From NCBI GenBank assembly GCA_022824945.1, contig JAJDYX010000050.1, forward strand, positions 62,001-126,000: DNA of 64,000 bases, read 5' to 3'. The DNA comes from Candidatus Latescibacterota bacterium (GTDB lineage Bacteria > Latescibacterota > UBA2968). Positions 1-8,862 of this stretch are shown piece after piece (the first letter of the stretch is position 1; each line of letters begins with the position of its first letter). The notes under the pieces are model-generated. The model ran no database searches and was not told where the DNA came from. It was given only the letters and a program-made list of their open reading frames with translations. The position numbers were made by a program, and so were the translations under genes.

Positions 1-219
1 GAGAGATCTGAGTTAGCAACGCCGGTAAGGATTCTTCCAGCCAGCGAGGGGAGCATTGATCTCCACTGGAAGACAGCGCGGTTCGAGCTTTTGGTCAACT
101 TCCATCCTGACGGTTCGGTATCCTACTACGGGGATGACTATTGCGAAAATGTCATTCAGGGCAAGACTCGTCCCAAGCCTGAGGTTATCGCGTACTGGAT
201 GGAGCATCCTGGTGAATAA
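1..219 (+). CDS. Uncharacterised protein, C-terminal part (5' truncated)
   Basis: An open frame enters from the left edge and ends at TAA 217-219, leaving 72 residues. The visible part has an alternating hydrophobic/polar pattern (LHWKTARFELLVNFHPDG, then YYGDDY) that suggests beta strands of a small soluble protein. I do not recognise a characterised family. The frame is supported by its direct link to a strong terminator 1 bp downstream. The opposite-strand frame over the same bases is a mirror open frame without a start signal. Function unknown. Confidence 0.65.
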   Translation, partial: ERSELATPVRILPASEGSIDLHWKTARFELLVNFHPDGSVSYYGDDYCENVIQGKTRPKPEVIAYWMEHPGE

Positions 220-258
220 GCGGCCCATGTCTCTCGACACAGGCCGCTTTCGTTTTTT
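218..258 (+). terminator. Rho-independent terminator
   Basis: An 8-bp perfect stem (AAGCGGCC 218-225 with GGCCGCTT 242-249) is followed by a T-rich run to 258. It closes the gene ending at 219 and lies just before the 3' end of the convergent minus-strand operon. Confidence 0.85.
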
Positions 259-267
259 ATCACTGGA

Positions 268-990
268 CTAAATGCCAATCCGCTTTGGAAATACTGTTAC
301 CCCCCAATTCACATACTGGTCTCGCTCCTCAGGTGTCTCGGCACTCATGCCCACTCTCACTTGTGTGTCTTTCACCTGATCGAGCACATGTTTTACGCAG
401 TCTTCTACCGTCCGATATGGAAATTGGGGATGCGCCTCAATGCTAAACATCAGATCGTTTGGCCCAAAGTTCAACACATCCACTCCTGGTTTAGCTAACT
501 GCGCGGCATTGATTACTGCTTCGACAGATTCAATTTGAATTGCCAGCCATCCGTACGCATTCCACCATGCGGCATATTCCAACCGGTCTGGCCGCTCGTC
601 CAGCCTCACCCGATGTACGCCGCCCCAACTGCGCTTGCCCTTCTGGGGATAATAAAAGGCGCTCACGGCTTCATCTATAATTGCCTCGCTTTCGACTTCT
701 GGCACCATAATCCCCGAAGGTCCCAGATCGAGATAATTGCCGATTAGATAGGCGTGGCGGGTATGTTTAATCCGAATCTGAACGGGTAAATCCAATTCCC
801 GGGCCATGATACAGAAAGCCACCAGGTGGGCTTCGTTAAAAGGCCCGTGTTGTGCATCTACATTTAGATAGTCACATTCGTGTTTTGACAGAATATCTGT
901 CAGTTCTCCTTTTTCAATATCCATTGGCACGCCAATAGAATGTATTATTTCACCATTTCGAATTCGCTGTTTTAGGGTTTTTTCTGACAT
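268..990 (-). CDS. HpcH/HpaI aldolase/citrate lyase family protein
   Basis: 240 residues, the usual size for class II pyruvate aldolases of the HpcH/HpaI type, which reversibly cleave 2-keto-hydroxy acids to pyruvate or glyoxylate plus an aldehyde. The metal-binding glutamate lies in the QIES segment and the aspartate in FGPNDL, both in the expected C-terminal half. No signal peptide, so cytosolic. The start is supported by AGAGGT six bases upstream. It is last in a four-gene minus-strand operon with two amidohydrolases, 14 bp after the preceding gene, suggesting it cleaves the end product of that route. The true substrate cannot be read from sequence. Confidence 0.88.
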   Translation of the reverse strand: MSEKTLKQRIRNGEIIHSIGVPMDIEKGELTDILSKHECDYLNVDAQHGPFNEAHLVAFCIMARELDLPVQIRIKHTRHAYLIGNYLDLGPSGIMVPEVESEAIIDEAVSAFYYPQKGKRSWGGVHRVRLDERPDRLEYAAWWNAYGWLAIQIESVEAVINAAQLAKPGVDVLNFGPNDLMFSIEAHPQFPYRTVEDCVKHVLDQVKDTQVRVGMSAETPEERDQYVNWGVTVFPKRIGI

Positions 991-1004
991 TATGCACCTC
1001 TTGT

Positions 1005-2108
1005 TCAGTCCAATCCGTAGAGTTCCCGGGCATTCTCAGCCATAATTTGTTTTTTTACCCGTCGGTCCGATACATAGCGCAGTGCTTGGTCGGGAGAATC
1101 AAAATCCCAGTGCGGATAATCGGTCGCAAACATCAGTTTGTCATCCATGTCCATGTGCGCCAGCATCTGCTCGAAATACGCCGGATCTGAAGGTTCTTCT
1201 ACCGGCTGTGTGGTCAGATAGAAATGGTCCCGGATATATTCTGAGGGCAGTCGTTTCAAATAGGGCACCTCCATCTCGAGTTTTCGGTACCAGCTATCCA
1301 TCCGCCACATCAGAGGTGCCACCCATCCGAAACCGCCTTCGATTAGAACGATCTTCAAGTCGGGAAATCGTTCGAAGACGCCTTCGTACACATAGCTCGT
1401 AACCTGTGCCTGAAATGCCAGGGGCATCCCGCCGTGATCCTGGATATAATGTGCTGCTTTGCCCGCGCCCGTAATTGGACCAATACCCGTGCCACCAAAG
1501 TGAATGCCGATGGGGAGGTCGTAGTCAACGGCTGCCTCGTAAATTTTCCAGTATTTACGTCGGCCCAACGGTTCCATTGTGCGCGCCATGAACATCAGTT
1601 GTACAAATCCCGGGTGATCGCCCAGGCGTTCAATTTCAGCGACGGCGAGATCGGCGTCTTCATACGCGACAGTCAGGGATGCACGCAACCGCTCATCTTT
1701 TTCCAACCATTCGGCTATTTGCCATTCGTTAACCGCCTGTGCAATCGCCGCTCCGTATTCCAGATTTTGTTGCCCCCCAGCAGGCGATAGCGGATTCAAT
1801 ATGCCGTAGTCCATTTCCCAGGTATCCAGCAATTGTTCCTGCATAAAGCCCAGATGGGATCCCGGTGGTCCTTCAGGAGGGAATGCATCGTTTCGCGCTG
1901 CAAAGGGTACAGCTCTCGGACAATTGGAACCTGCGCGTCTGCGTCCTGCAATGCCCAGATGGTAATCTTTCCACGCGCTGGGCATATAATCTACCCAGAC
2001 CTCAGTGGCGGGAGATTGGTATCCATCTACATTGTGTATATCGCAATCGATTACCGATAGCTTTTCCTTTTTTTTAACTTCTGGTTCCTCTAACATTGTC
2101 ATTGCCAT
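1005..2108 (-). CDS. Amidohydrolase family 2 (ACMSD-like) metal-dependent hydrolase
   Basis: 367-residue TIM-barrel amidohydrolase. The N-terminal metal motif is VIDCDIHN (about residues 19-26), the middle histidine is in GIHFGG and the late catalytic aspartate in ATDYPHWDFD, typical of amidohydrolase_2 proteins that act as decarboxylases or hydrolases on cyclic or aromatic acids. No export signal. Start chosen at the ATG preceded by GAGGAG about 10 bases upstream. It is a tandem paralogue of the next upstream gene (gap 12 bp), with the same motifs but clearly diverged, so the pair probably handles related substrates or consecutive steps. Confidence 0.88.
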   Translation of the reverse strand: MAMTMLEEPEVKKKEKLSVIDCDIHNVDGYQSPATEVWVDYMPSAWKDYHLGIAGRRRAGSNCPRAVPFAARNDAFPPEGPPGSHLGFMQEQLLDTWEMDYGILNPLSPAGGQQNLEYGAAIAQAVNEWQIAEWLEKDERLRASLTVAYEDADLAVAEIERLGDHPGFVQLMFMARTMEPLGRRKYWKIYEAAVDYDLPIGIHFGGTGIGPITGAGKAAHYIQDHGGMPLAFQAQVTSYVYEGVFERFPDLKIVLIEGGFGWVAPLMWRMDSWYRKLEMEVPYLKRLPSEYIRDHFYLTTQPVEEPSDPAYFEQMLAHMDMDDKLMFATDYPHWDFDSPDQALRYVSDRRVKKQIMAENARELYGLD

Positions 2109-2120
2109 AGCAGTATCTCC

Positions 2121-3188
2121 TCACAATTTGTAAAACACTCGTGCATTTTCTCTCAAAATTTTTTCCAGTAGTGAATCGGATAGCCCTTTTGGAATAGCAT
2201 CATCCGGTCCGTCAAAATGCCAGTGCGGATAATCGGTTGAAAACATCAGTATTTCGTCTGAGTCCAGTTGCCCAATCATTTGCAACAGGTGTTCAGAATT
2301 TATGGGTGCGTCCATCGGTTGTAGTGTCATGCGTATGTGTTCCCGCACGTAATCCGATGGGGGACGCACAACCCAGGGGGTATCTCGGCGCAGGCCTTTC
2401 CACTCTTTGTCCATGCGCCACATCCAGGCGGGCATCCAGACAAATCCACTTTCGATTAATACCACTCGCAATTCGGGAAACCGCGCAAACGCCCCCTCGG
2501 AGATCAGGCTCAGAACTTGTGCCTGAAAAATTTGTGCCATATCGGCACATTCTTCAATATAGGTCGATGGCCAGCCTACGGGTGTAGGAGGGAGCGATGA
2601 AGCACCGCCAAAATGAATGCCTATTGCCAGATTGTGCTTTACGGCGGCTGCGTACATCGGATTGTATTCGCTTTTTCCATACAGGGAATAGGATCGGACC
2701 GGAAGAATTACTTGTACGAAGCCAGGGTGATCGCCAAAGCGTTCGATTTCTCGTGCGGCGAGGATGGGATTCTGGCTGGGTACGACCAATGAGGCGCGGA
2801 GACGCGCGTCTTTCTCCAGCCAGTGATCGATCTGCCACTGGTTGACTGCCGTTGCAAGCGATGCTGCGAGGTCTTCGTTGTGGACGCTTTGCACCCAGTA
2901 GCCACACGTCAAAATTCCCACTTCTACATCCCAGGGATCGAGTACCTGCTTTTGTATCAGTTCCAGATCGGAACCGGGGGGACCATTTGCGGGTCGAGTA
3001 CCTTGCCGAGCAGATGTGGGCGCGCCGCCAGGATAATCATTTGCGCCGGGACCCCGAAAATGGGATTCGCGAAAATACGCGACCCAGTGGTCTTCCAGAT
3101 ACGGGACAAGGGTTTCCAGGGATGCAAACGCATTGTGAATGTCGCAATCGATAACGGGTCGGCCAAGGCCTGTAAAATTAGCAGTCAT
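2121..3188 (-). CDS. Amidohydrolase family 2 (ACMSD-like) metal-dependent hydrolase, paralogue
   Basis: 355 residues from the chosen ATG. An in-frame ATG at 3215 overlaps the upstream stop in an ATGA arrangement and would add nine polar residues; homology with the downstream paralogue favours the shorter form beginning MTANF. Motifs: VIDCDIHN near the N terminus, GIHFGG mid-protein and STDYPHWHFD near the end. Translational coupling with the esterase upstream suggests both are made together. Cytosolic, probably Zn- or Mn-dependent. The exact reaction is unknown; amidohydrolase_2 neighbours of HpcH aldolases often belong to aromatic or lactone catabolism. Confidence 0.86.
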   Translation of the reverse strand: MTANFTGLGRPVIDCDIHNAFASLETLVPYLEDHWVAYFRESHFRGPGANDYPGGAPTSARQGTRPANGPPGSDLELIQKQVLDPWDVEVGILTCGYWVQSVHNEDLAASLATAVNQWQIDHWLEKDARLRASLVVPSQNPILAAREIERFGDHPGFVQVILPVRSYSLYGKSEYNPMYAAAVKHNLAIGIHFGGASSLPPTPVGWPSTYIEECADMAQIFQAQVLSLISEGAFARFPELRVVLIESGFVWMPAWMWRMDKEWKGLRRDTPWVVRPPSDYVREHIRMTLQPMDAPINSEHLLQMIGQLDSDEILMFSTDYPHWHFDGPDDAIPKGLSDSLLEKILRENARVFYKL

Positions 3189-3211
3189 ATTCTTTTCTTT
3201 TCGGGATGTGA

Positions 3212-4852
3212 TCATTGCGAGACGCCGCCGTGTGCGTCAAAAAAATCGAAAATAGTCGGCAGTGCTGTGTACCATATCGTGTTGTGCGTATCGTCGGGGG
3301 TTTCGTTATAGGTGAAATTTGTCATATATTTTGACAACAGTTTTGCGGTGCGTCGCGCGGGTTCTGCCAGCGCGACCATGTCCTTTGCTCCTTGCGAAAA
3401 TAGCACGGGAAGATCCGCATGCGGTTTGACGTGTCTCGATCTTACCCACCGTCCGCTGGCCGCGATTGGCGCGATGGCGGCAAATTTTTCGGCATGTCTC
3501 AATCCCAAAATCCAGGTGCCGCCTCCACCCATCGAATGACCGGTGAGGTACACGCGCTCTGGGTCGATATTGTAGATGGATAATACGCGATCCAATACAT
3601 CCATGACATCTTGCCCGCCAATCCCGCGGTATCCTGTAAAAGGTCCGCGTCCACTCGGCGCAACAAATACATATCCGCGTTCTTGTGATAGGCGCTTGCA
3701 TAAATTTTCTGTTTGGCCTCTTCTGCGCCGGTCTAACCAGGTGTTTTCGCTGCCAGAAGCACCGTGAAGGCCAATGATCAGTGGCCATGACCGATCTGGC
3801 GTATATCCCTCTGGCACAAATATGCGGTAGGGGACGAGTTGGCTGTCAACGGCTGATTGATAGGCGAGGTGAAAGTCGCCAGTGCTTTTCTTCAGGGGAT
3901 TTTTTCCTTCCAATAGTGCCGACGATAGGGTTTCGGCGAGGTCGATGTCCGCCGGTATGTTAATCGCGCCGCGCCATGTCAATCCTCTGCCACCGCCGCG
4001 GTATTTCATGACCATAGGTTGCGCTGTTCTCCTGAGGTCTCCCACGTATTTGGCGTGCATTTTCTCGAGGTGCGCGACGATATATTCGATTGTTTCAACG
4101 GCTGCCCGATGGGCCGCACTACGAGATGCGATATTCTCACCCTGTAATGTTTTTAGCCGCGTTTGCAAAATTTTCAGGCGTGAAGACATTGCATCTGTAT
4201 GCCAAAAAGCCCGCGTGACTCTCAGCAGAAGTTTGCCCGCTGGATCGCGCAATTCATAGCGCACACCTGCGCGTCCTTCGGGCAAATCCGCTGTTGATAA
4301 GGCGCAATCGAAAGCTCGGACAGACGAAATTGGTAGCGTGCGCTCGTCAACCACACCCTTCGTCCCTCGCAGCGATAGCCGCGCTGTATATTCGCCTGAA
4401 AGCGGATGCCCCAGGGTAAAGAGGGGTTTCAGTTGTACGTGAAGCGTGTCCCCCGTGTTTGTGATGGTGCGGTTTAATATCAGGTTGTAGCTTGCGGCGA
4501 GTTCTGTGCCTTCGCCAGAGCTACTGTCTCGCGTCATTGCCATAAAGCGTATAAATAGGCGATAGGCGCGATAGTTGTCTTTTTTTTCAAAAGCAGCAAA
4601 AGCGGAATCCGATAGCGCCTGGAGATTGGGTGGTACGCCTTCATCGGTTTTTTTCAGGCGGTTCAACGTGGAACGCGTGACCACTGTAAATGCGCGGGCA
4701 TCTTCCCAGGCGATGTCGCCGAGTTGCTCGCCTTCGAGCTGGGTGATAGGGGGCTGGGCATGGCCTCTCACACAGGTTCCTATTATACAGAATAGGAATA
4801 TGCCGCATATTGAGGTGTATTTAAAAAAAAGATTTGGGAAAGAGATGGGCAT
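3212..4852 (-). CDS. Secreted alpha/beta-hydrolase (prolyl oligopeptidase/PHB-depolymerase-like esterase)
   Basis: 546 residues. The N terminus is a signal peptide (polar start, hydrophobic run SICGIFLFCIIGTC, cut near GHAQ). Residues about 110-330 form an uncharacterised N-terminal region. The C-terminal third is an alpha/beta hydrolase with the nucleophile elbow GHSMGGGGTW, an oxyanion segment around GLHGASG, a candidate acid in SQGAKD and a candidate histidine in DDTHN. Start chosen at 4852 because AAGGAG lies six bases upstream; an upstream ATG at 4876 lacks one. First gene of the minus-strand operon, so it may release the substrate outside the cytoplasm for the amidohydrolases that follow. 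Confidence 0.83.
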   Translation of the reverse strand: MPISFPNLFFKYTSICGIFLFCIIGTCVRGHAQPPITQLEGEQLGDIAWEDARAFTVVTRSTLNRLKKTDEGVPPNLQALSDSAFAAFEKKDNYRAYRLFIRFMAMTRDSSSGEGTELAASYNLILNRTITNTGDTLHVQLKPLFTLGHPLSGEYTARLSLRGTKGVVDERTLPISSVRAFDCALSTADLPEGRAGVRYELRDPAGKLLLRVTRAFWHTDAMSSRLKILQTRLKTLQGENIASRSAAHRAAVETIEYIVAHLEKMHAKYVGDLRRTAQPMVMKYRGGGRGLTWRGAINIPADIDLAETLSSALLEGKNPLKKSTGDFHLAYQSAVDSQLVPYRIFVPEGYTPDRSWPLIIGLHGASGSENTWLDRRRRGQTENLCKRLSQERGYVFVAPSGRGPFTGYRGIGGQDVMDVLDRVLSIYNIDPERVYLTGHSMGGGGTWILGLRHAEKFAAIAPIAASGRWVRSRHVKPHADLPVLFSQGAKDMVALAEPARRTAKLLSKYMTNFTYNETPDDTHNTIWYTALPTIFDFFDAHGGVSQ

Positions 4853-4938
4853 AAGTGTCTCCTTTTTATGGATCAACTAATCATTTGACAAAATAAGTTG
4901 CTATTGGGAAAAATGCAAGGCTAAGGAACAATTCCGAC

Positions 4939-4967
4939 TTGTGCGATGTAGAATCCCACTTTATCAT
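4939..4967 (+). promoter_or_regulatory. Possible sigma-70-type promoter
   Basis: TTGTGC (4939-4944) and TATCAT (4962-4967) are separated by 17 bp, placed about 44 bp before the start at 5011. The fit is moderate, so this is tentative. Confidence 0.35.
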
Positions 4968-5010
4968 GGGCTGTCTTCACTATTGCCAATTTTATGCAAA
5001 GGAGAAAATA

Positions 5011-6543
5011 ATGACTTCTATTGTTCGCAAATCCATTGTCGCCCTGCTGTTATTGCTTCCCTGTCCCATTCTCGCAGATGTTTCTCTGCCCGCGATTTTT
5101 TCAGATAATATGGTGTTGCAGCGACAAATTGCAATATCTGTGTGGGGAAATGCCAGTGCGAATGAGGAGATTACCATTGAGTTAGATACACAGCGTGTGA
5201 CGATTACAGCAGATGCAGGGGGTACATGGCAGATCCACCTGAATCCTATGGAAGCGGGAGGCCCGTATCAGCTCACCGTGCGCGGCAAAAATGTCATCAT
5301 GTTTAAAAATGTGATGGTGGGGGAGGTCTGGGTCTGCTCGGGACAGTCCAATATGGCCTGGTTCGTCAGGCGTTCTCAAAATGCGGAGGAGGAGATCAAA
5401 GCGGCAGATTATCCCAATATCAGGCTTTTTACGGTCAAACGCAGTGCCGCACAAAGGCCCGCACAAGATGTTGAGGGCACATGGAGTGTATGCGATACGA
5501 GTAGTGTCGGCAATTTTTCTGCAGTGGCCTATTATTTTGGACGCCGTTTGCACAAGACTTTAAATGTGCCCATTGGTCTTATCAATACATCCTGGGGGGG
5601 CACACCGGCTGAAGCCTGGACTTCATTGCCTGCGCTTCAAGTCATACCGGAGTATGCGCCGCTGGGCAAACGCTGGGCAGAATACATCGCCGCTTATCCA
5701 GAAGCACGGGAGGAATACCAGGCCAAGCTCGCCGTATGGCAGGCAAATACCGATAGCTTGCGCGCTTTGGGGCAACGCCGTCCGCGAAGACCGTGGCGAA
5801 ATCCGAATAGTCCCCATCGTCCGTCTATGCTCTACAATGGGATGATTGCGCCTATCGTTTCTTATGGTATTCGAGGTGCGATCTGGTATCAGGGGGAATC
5901 AAATGCTGGCCGTGCATATCAATATCGCGCGTTGTTTCCGACGATGATTCAGGACTGGCGGTCGAGTTGGGGGCAGGGCGCATTTCCATTTTTCTTTGTA
6001 CAGCTTGCCAATTTCAGACAGGTGAAGGAAAATCCCGAGGAAAGTGCCTGGGCTGAATTGCGCGAGGCGCAATTGATGGCACTTTCATTGCCCAATACTG
6101 GTATGGCTGTGGCGATTGATATTGGCGAGGCAGACGATATTCATCCGAAGAATAAACAGGATGTCGGATTGCGTCTGGCTATGGGAGCAGAAGCTACGGT
6201 CTATGGTATGGATCAACCGCATTCTGGTCCGATTTATCGGTCTATGGCGGTTGAAGAAGGCAAAATTCGCTTGCGATTTGATCACGCGTATGGCGGCTTA
6301 AAAACCAAAGGTGATATGCTCAAGGGTTTTGCGATTGCAGGGCAAGATCGCAAATTTGTCTGGGCAGAGGCAAAGATTGATGGCGATGATGTGCTGGTCT
6401 GGAGCAAAGATGTGCAGCAGCCCATTGCTGTCCGATACGCCTGGGCAGACAATCCGATTTGCAATTTGTACAATGGGGCAGGTTTGCCGGCATCGCCATT
6501 TCGCACGGATGACTGGCGCGGTATCACTGCCGACCGACAGTAA
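5011..6543 (+). CDS. Sialate O-acetylesterase (SGNH-type), secreted
   Basis: 510 residues starting at the ATG preceded by AAGGAG seven bases upstream; a longer in-frame start at 4939 has no ribosome site. Signal peptide with the hydrophobic core SIVALLLLLPCPILA. Family hallmarks: GEVWVCSGQSNM (about 105-116) with the nucleophilic serine, GAIWYQGESNA, and DIHPKNK with the catalytic Asp/His. The N-terminal segment (SLPAIFSDNMVLQR) is the usual beta-rich lead-in. The family removes O-acetyl groups from sialic acid, and related members deacetylate plant or algal polysaccharides. It precedes sugar dehydrogenases, so it probably supplies deacetylated sugars to them. Confidence 0.9.
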   Translation: MTSIVRKSIVALLLLLPCPILADVSLPAIFSDNMVLQRQIAISVWGNASANEEITIELDTQRVTITADAGGTWQIHLNPMEAGGPYQLTVRGKNVIMFKNVMVGEVWVCSGQSNMAWFVRRSQNAEEEIKAADYPNIRLFTVKRSAAQRPAQDVEGTWSVCDTSSVGNFSAVAYYFGRRLHKTLNVPIGLINTSWGGTPAEAWTSLPALQVIPEYAPLGKRWAEYIAAYPEAREEYQAKLAVWQANTDSLRALGQRRPRRPWRNPNSPHRPSMLYNGMIAPIVSYGIRGAIWYQGESNAGRAYQYRALFPTMIQDWRSSWGQGAFPFFFVQLANFRQVKENPEESAWAELREAQLMALSLPNTGMAVAIDIGEADDIHPKNKQDVGLRLAMGAEATVYGMDQPHSGPIYRSMAVEEGKIRLRFDHAYGGLKTKGDMLKGFAIAGQDRKFVWAEAKIDGDDVLVWSKDVQQPIAVRYAWADNPICNLYNGAGLPASPFRTDDWRGITADRQ

Positions 6544-6567
6544 GTCCCACCTCTACAGGAGATAGAA

Positions 6568-7593
6568 ATGAAAGCAGCACTTTACAAAGGTATCCGCGAA
6601 ATCGAATGGCGAGATGTTGAATACACGCCCCCGGCACCGAGTTATATCACCCTGCAGACGAGGAGTTCTGGCATCTGCGGTAGCGATTTGCACAATTATT
6701 TTGGCGAGTGGAAACCCTCGCTCGAACGCGCCGCGGGGCACGAGTTGTGTGGCACGGTTGCCGAAGTTGGCGAGGGCGTTACGGGCATTGAGGTAGGGGA
6801 TCTGGTTACTGCCGAATGTTTTTCGCATTGCGGTACCTGCCACTACTGCATTACAGGTCGCTACAACCACTGCGTCAATCGCAAGTGGTTTTCGGGCGAA
6901 TCTCATGGTGGTTTTGCGGAATACACAACCGCGCATGTAAATAGTGTCTTCAAATTGCCCGATATGACTTTTGAGCAGGGTGCGCTTGTAGAGCCCCTCG
7001 CTGTTGCGCATCGCGCACTCGCGCAGGCAAAAGCATCTTACCAGGATCGGGTCGCCGTGATCGGTGGGGGAACGATTGGTCAACTCTGTCTGGCAGTTGC
7101 CAAAGCTATTGGTGTGCGCGAAACGCTTATCACCACCAAATATCCGCAGCAGGCCGACCTCGCGCGCGACCTCGGCGCAGATCACGTCGTCGATATCACG
7201 ACGACCGATGTGAAGGATGTGGTTAAAGATCTCACCGATGGCCTGGGATATGACGCCGTTATCGAAACTGTGGGTACCGCGCAGAACTTCGATGATTCCA
7301 TCGCTATATCGCGCCGCCATGCGATGATCGTTCTCGTGGCAGGTTACTTCAAGCCTCTTGAGGTTGATTTACGCTCAATTGTCTGGTCTGAAGTCAATAT
7401 CACTGGTTCCAATTGCTATGGTTTCAGCGGCATGCGTACTGATTTTGATGTCGCTATTGATCTTATTACCTCTGGGCGCGTACAAGCTACGAAACTCGTC
7501 ACCCATCGCTATTCCTTTGCCGATATCGCGGAAGCTTTTCACACCGCTGCTGATAAAGAATCCGGCTGTGTCAAAGTTCATCTCGTTAAATAA
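6568..7593 (+). CDS. Zinc-dependent alcohol/sorbitol/threonine-type dehydrogenase (MDR)
   Basis: 341 residues, standard MDR length. The catalytic zinc site is visible as GICGSDLHN and GHE; the structural zinc loop carries four cysteines in CFSHCGTCHYCITGRYNHC. The Rossmann motif is VIGGGTIGQ (about 165-173). It oxidises a secondary alcohol, probably a sugar alcohol or L-threonine, with NAD(P). The ATG is preceded by AGGAG at seven bases. It lies 24 bp after the esterase and 13 bp before a Gfo/Idh/MocA gene, a typical sugar-oxidation arrangement. The exact substrate is not determinable. Confidence 0.9.
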   Translation: MKAALYKGIREIEWRDVEYTPPAPSYITLQTRSSGICGSDLHNYFGEWKPSLERAAGHELCGTVAEVGEGVTGIEVGDLVTAECFSHCGTCHYCITGRYNHCVNRKWFSGESHGGFAEYTTAHVNSVFKLPDMTFEQGALVEPLAVAHRALAQAKASYQDRVAVIGGGTIGQLCLAVAKAIGVRETLITTKYPQQADLARDLGADHVVDITTTDVKDVVKDLTDGLGYDAVIETVGTAQNFDDSIAISRRHAMIVLVAGYFKPLEVDLRSIVWSEVNITGSNCYGFSGMRTDFDVAIDLITSGRVQATKLVTHRYSFADIAEAFHTAADKESGCVKVHLVK

Positions 7594-7606
7594 AAAGGCA
7601 GGTTCC

Positions 7607-8809
7607 ATGGGCATTCGTCTCGGCATAGTTGGCGTGGGGGCATTTGCGCAGGGTTTTATCCCCCTGTTCAATGCGCATCCAGATGTGGATCAGGTCGTGC
7701 TGTGCGATCTGGATGTAGAAAAATGCCGGAGTAATGCTGAAAAACACGGGATTGTGCAGACGGCGCCTTCTCTCGATAATCTGTGTGATACCGATGTTGA
7801 TGCTATCGCGCTTTTTACTCAGAACTGGTTGCACGGGCCGCAGGCAGCGCAAGCACTTCGCGCAGGGAAACACGTCTATTCAGCCGTGCCACCTGGCATA
7901 TTACTCGACGAACTTCGCGCTATTGCCGAAGCTGTGCGGGAAACGGGTAATATCTATATGCTCGGTGAAACGAGTTACTACTATCCAGCAGTGATTTACT
8001 GTCGGCAGCGATTCCGAGAGGGCGCGTTTGGCGATGTTGTGTACGCCGAAGCCGAATATTATCACGACTGGGATCACGGCTTGTACGCTGTTGCCAAATG
8101 GCGTGGGGGTGAAAATTGGCGTGAGACCGCTGGTGTACCGCCCATGTTTTATCCCACCCATGCGACGAGTCAGATTCTCTCTATCACGGGCGCGCGTATG
8201 ACCCACGTCTCATGCCAGGGCTTTACAGATCGTCACGAGGATGGAATCTACGCATCAAATAAATGGCATAATCCGTTTAGCAATGAATCTGCGCTGTTCA
8301 AGCTGTCCGATGGCAGCACCGCGCGCATCAATGAATTTCGCCGTGTTGGTCATCCGGGTGCGGTGCGTATGACGATGTTTGGTACACAGGGCAGCTTTGA
8401 ACACAATGCCTCGGGTGCTGTATGGCTCACAAAAGACCGATCCGAACGCGAATCTCTCGCTGCGCAGCTCACCTGCCGCGCGGCGGCAAGACGCGTTGAG
8501 GGCGATATGGACAAGGTTACAGCAGACGATGGGACGCATCATACAGTTGCTCCCGTTCATCCCGTTCATCGCTTGCCCGATGCATTTAGAGGTTTACCGA
8601 ATGGTCACAATGGGTCACATCAGTTTCTCGTTGACGATTTTGTTCGCGCCTGTGTCTCGGGCAAAATGCCACCGAACAATATTTACGAAGCTGCGCGTTA
8701 CCTGATCCCCGGCCTCATTGCCCACGAATCGGCTCTTAAGGGCGGTGAGTTGCTCGAGATTCCCGATTTGGGCAATCCGCCCACAGATAACCGATTGGAA
8801 ATCGACTGA
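7607..8809 (+). CDS. Gfo/Idh/MocA family oxidoreductase
   Basis: 400 residues beginning MGIRLGIVGVGAFAQG, so the dinucleotide motif GVGAFA falls at residues 8-13 as expected; the open frame extends upstream into the previous gene, but only this ATG has an AGG-containing ribosome site and a correct fold start. A second family mark is the AGKHVYSAVPPG segment (equivalent to the EKP/K motif, with AVP in place of EKP). It oxidises or epimerises a sugar or inositol derivative with NAD(P). The C-terminal beta-sheet domain is intact. Part of the 5011-11054 operon. Confidence 0.87.
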   Translation: MGIRLGIVGVGAFAQGFIPLFNAHPDVDQVVLCDLDVEKCRSNAEKHGIVQTAPSLDNLCDTDVDAIALFTQNWLHGPQAAQALRAGKHVYSAVPPGILLDELRAIAEAVRETGNIYMLGETSYYYPAVIYCRQRFREGAFGDVVYAEAEYYHDWDHGLYAVAKWRGGENWRETAGVPPMFYPTHATSQILSITGARMTHVSCQGFTDRHEDGIYASNKWHNPFSNESALFKLSDGSTARINEFRRVGHPGAVRMTMFGTQGSFEHNASGAVWLTKDRSERESLAAQLTCRAAARRVEGDMDKVTADDGTHHTVAPVHPVHRLPDAFRGLPNGHNGSHQFLVDDFVRACVSGKMPPNNIYEAARYLIPGLIAHESALKGGELLEIPDLGNPPTDNRLEID

Positions 8810-8825
8810 CCTGTGGGATCACAGG
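8810..8825 (+). other. Intercistronic hairpin
   Basis: CCTGTG (8810-8815) and CACAGG (8820-8825) form a perfect 6-bp stem with a GGAT loop directly after a stop codon. No T run follows, so it is more likely an mRNA-stability or processing element than a terminator. Confidence 0.4.
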
Positions 8826-8862
8826 GAAGGCTTGCGCGAGATCAACTGAAAGGATGCTGTTT

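Noticed and set aside
6553..7320. Minus-strand open frame of about 255 codons over the zinc dehydrogenase
   Set aside because: The plus-strand gene has complete zinc and nucleotide motifs, while this frame has none.
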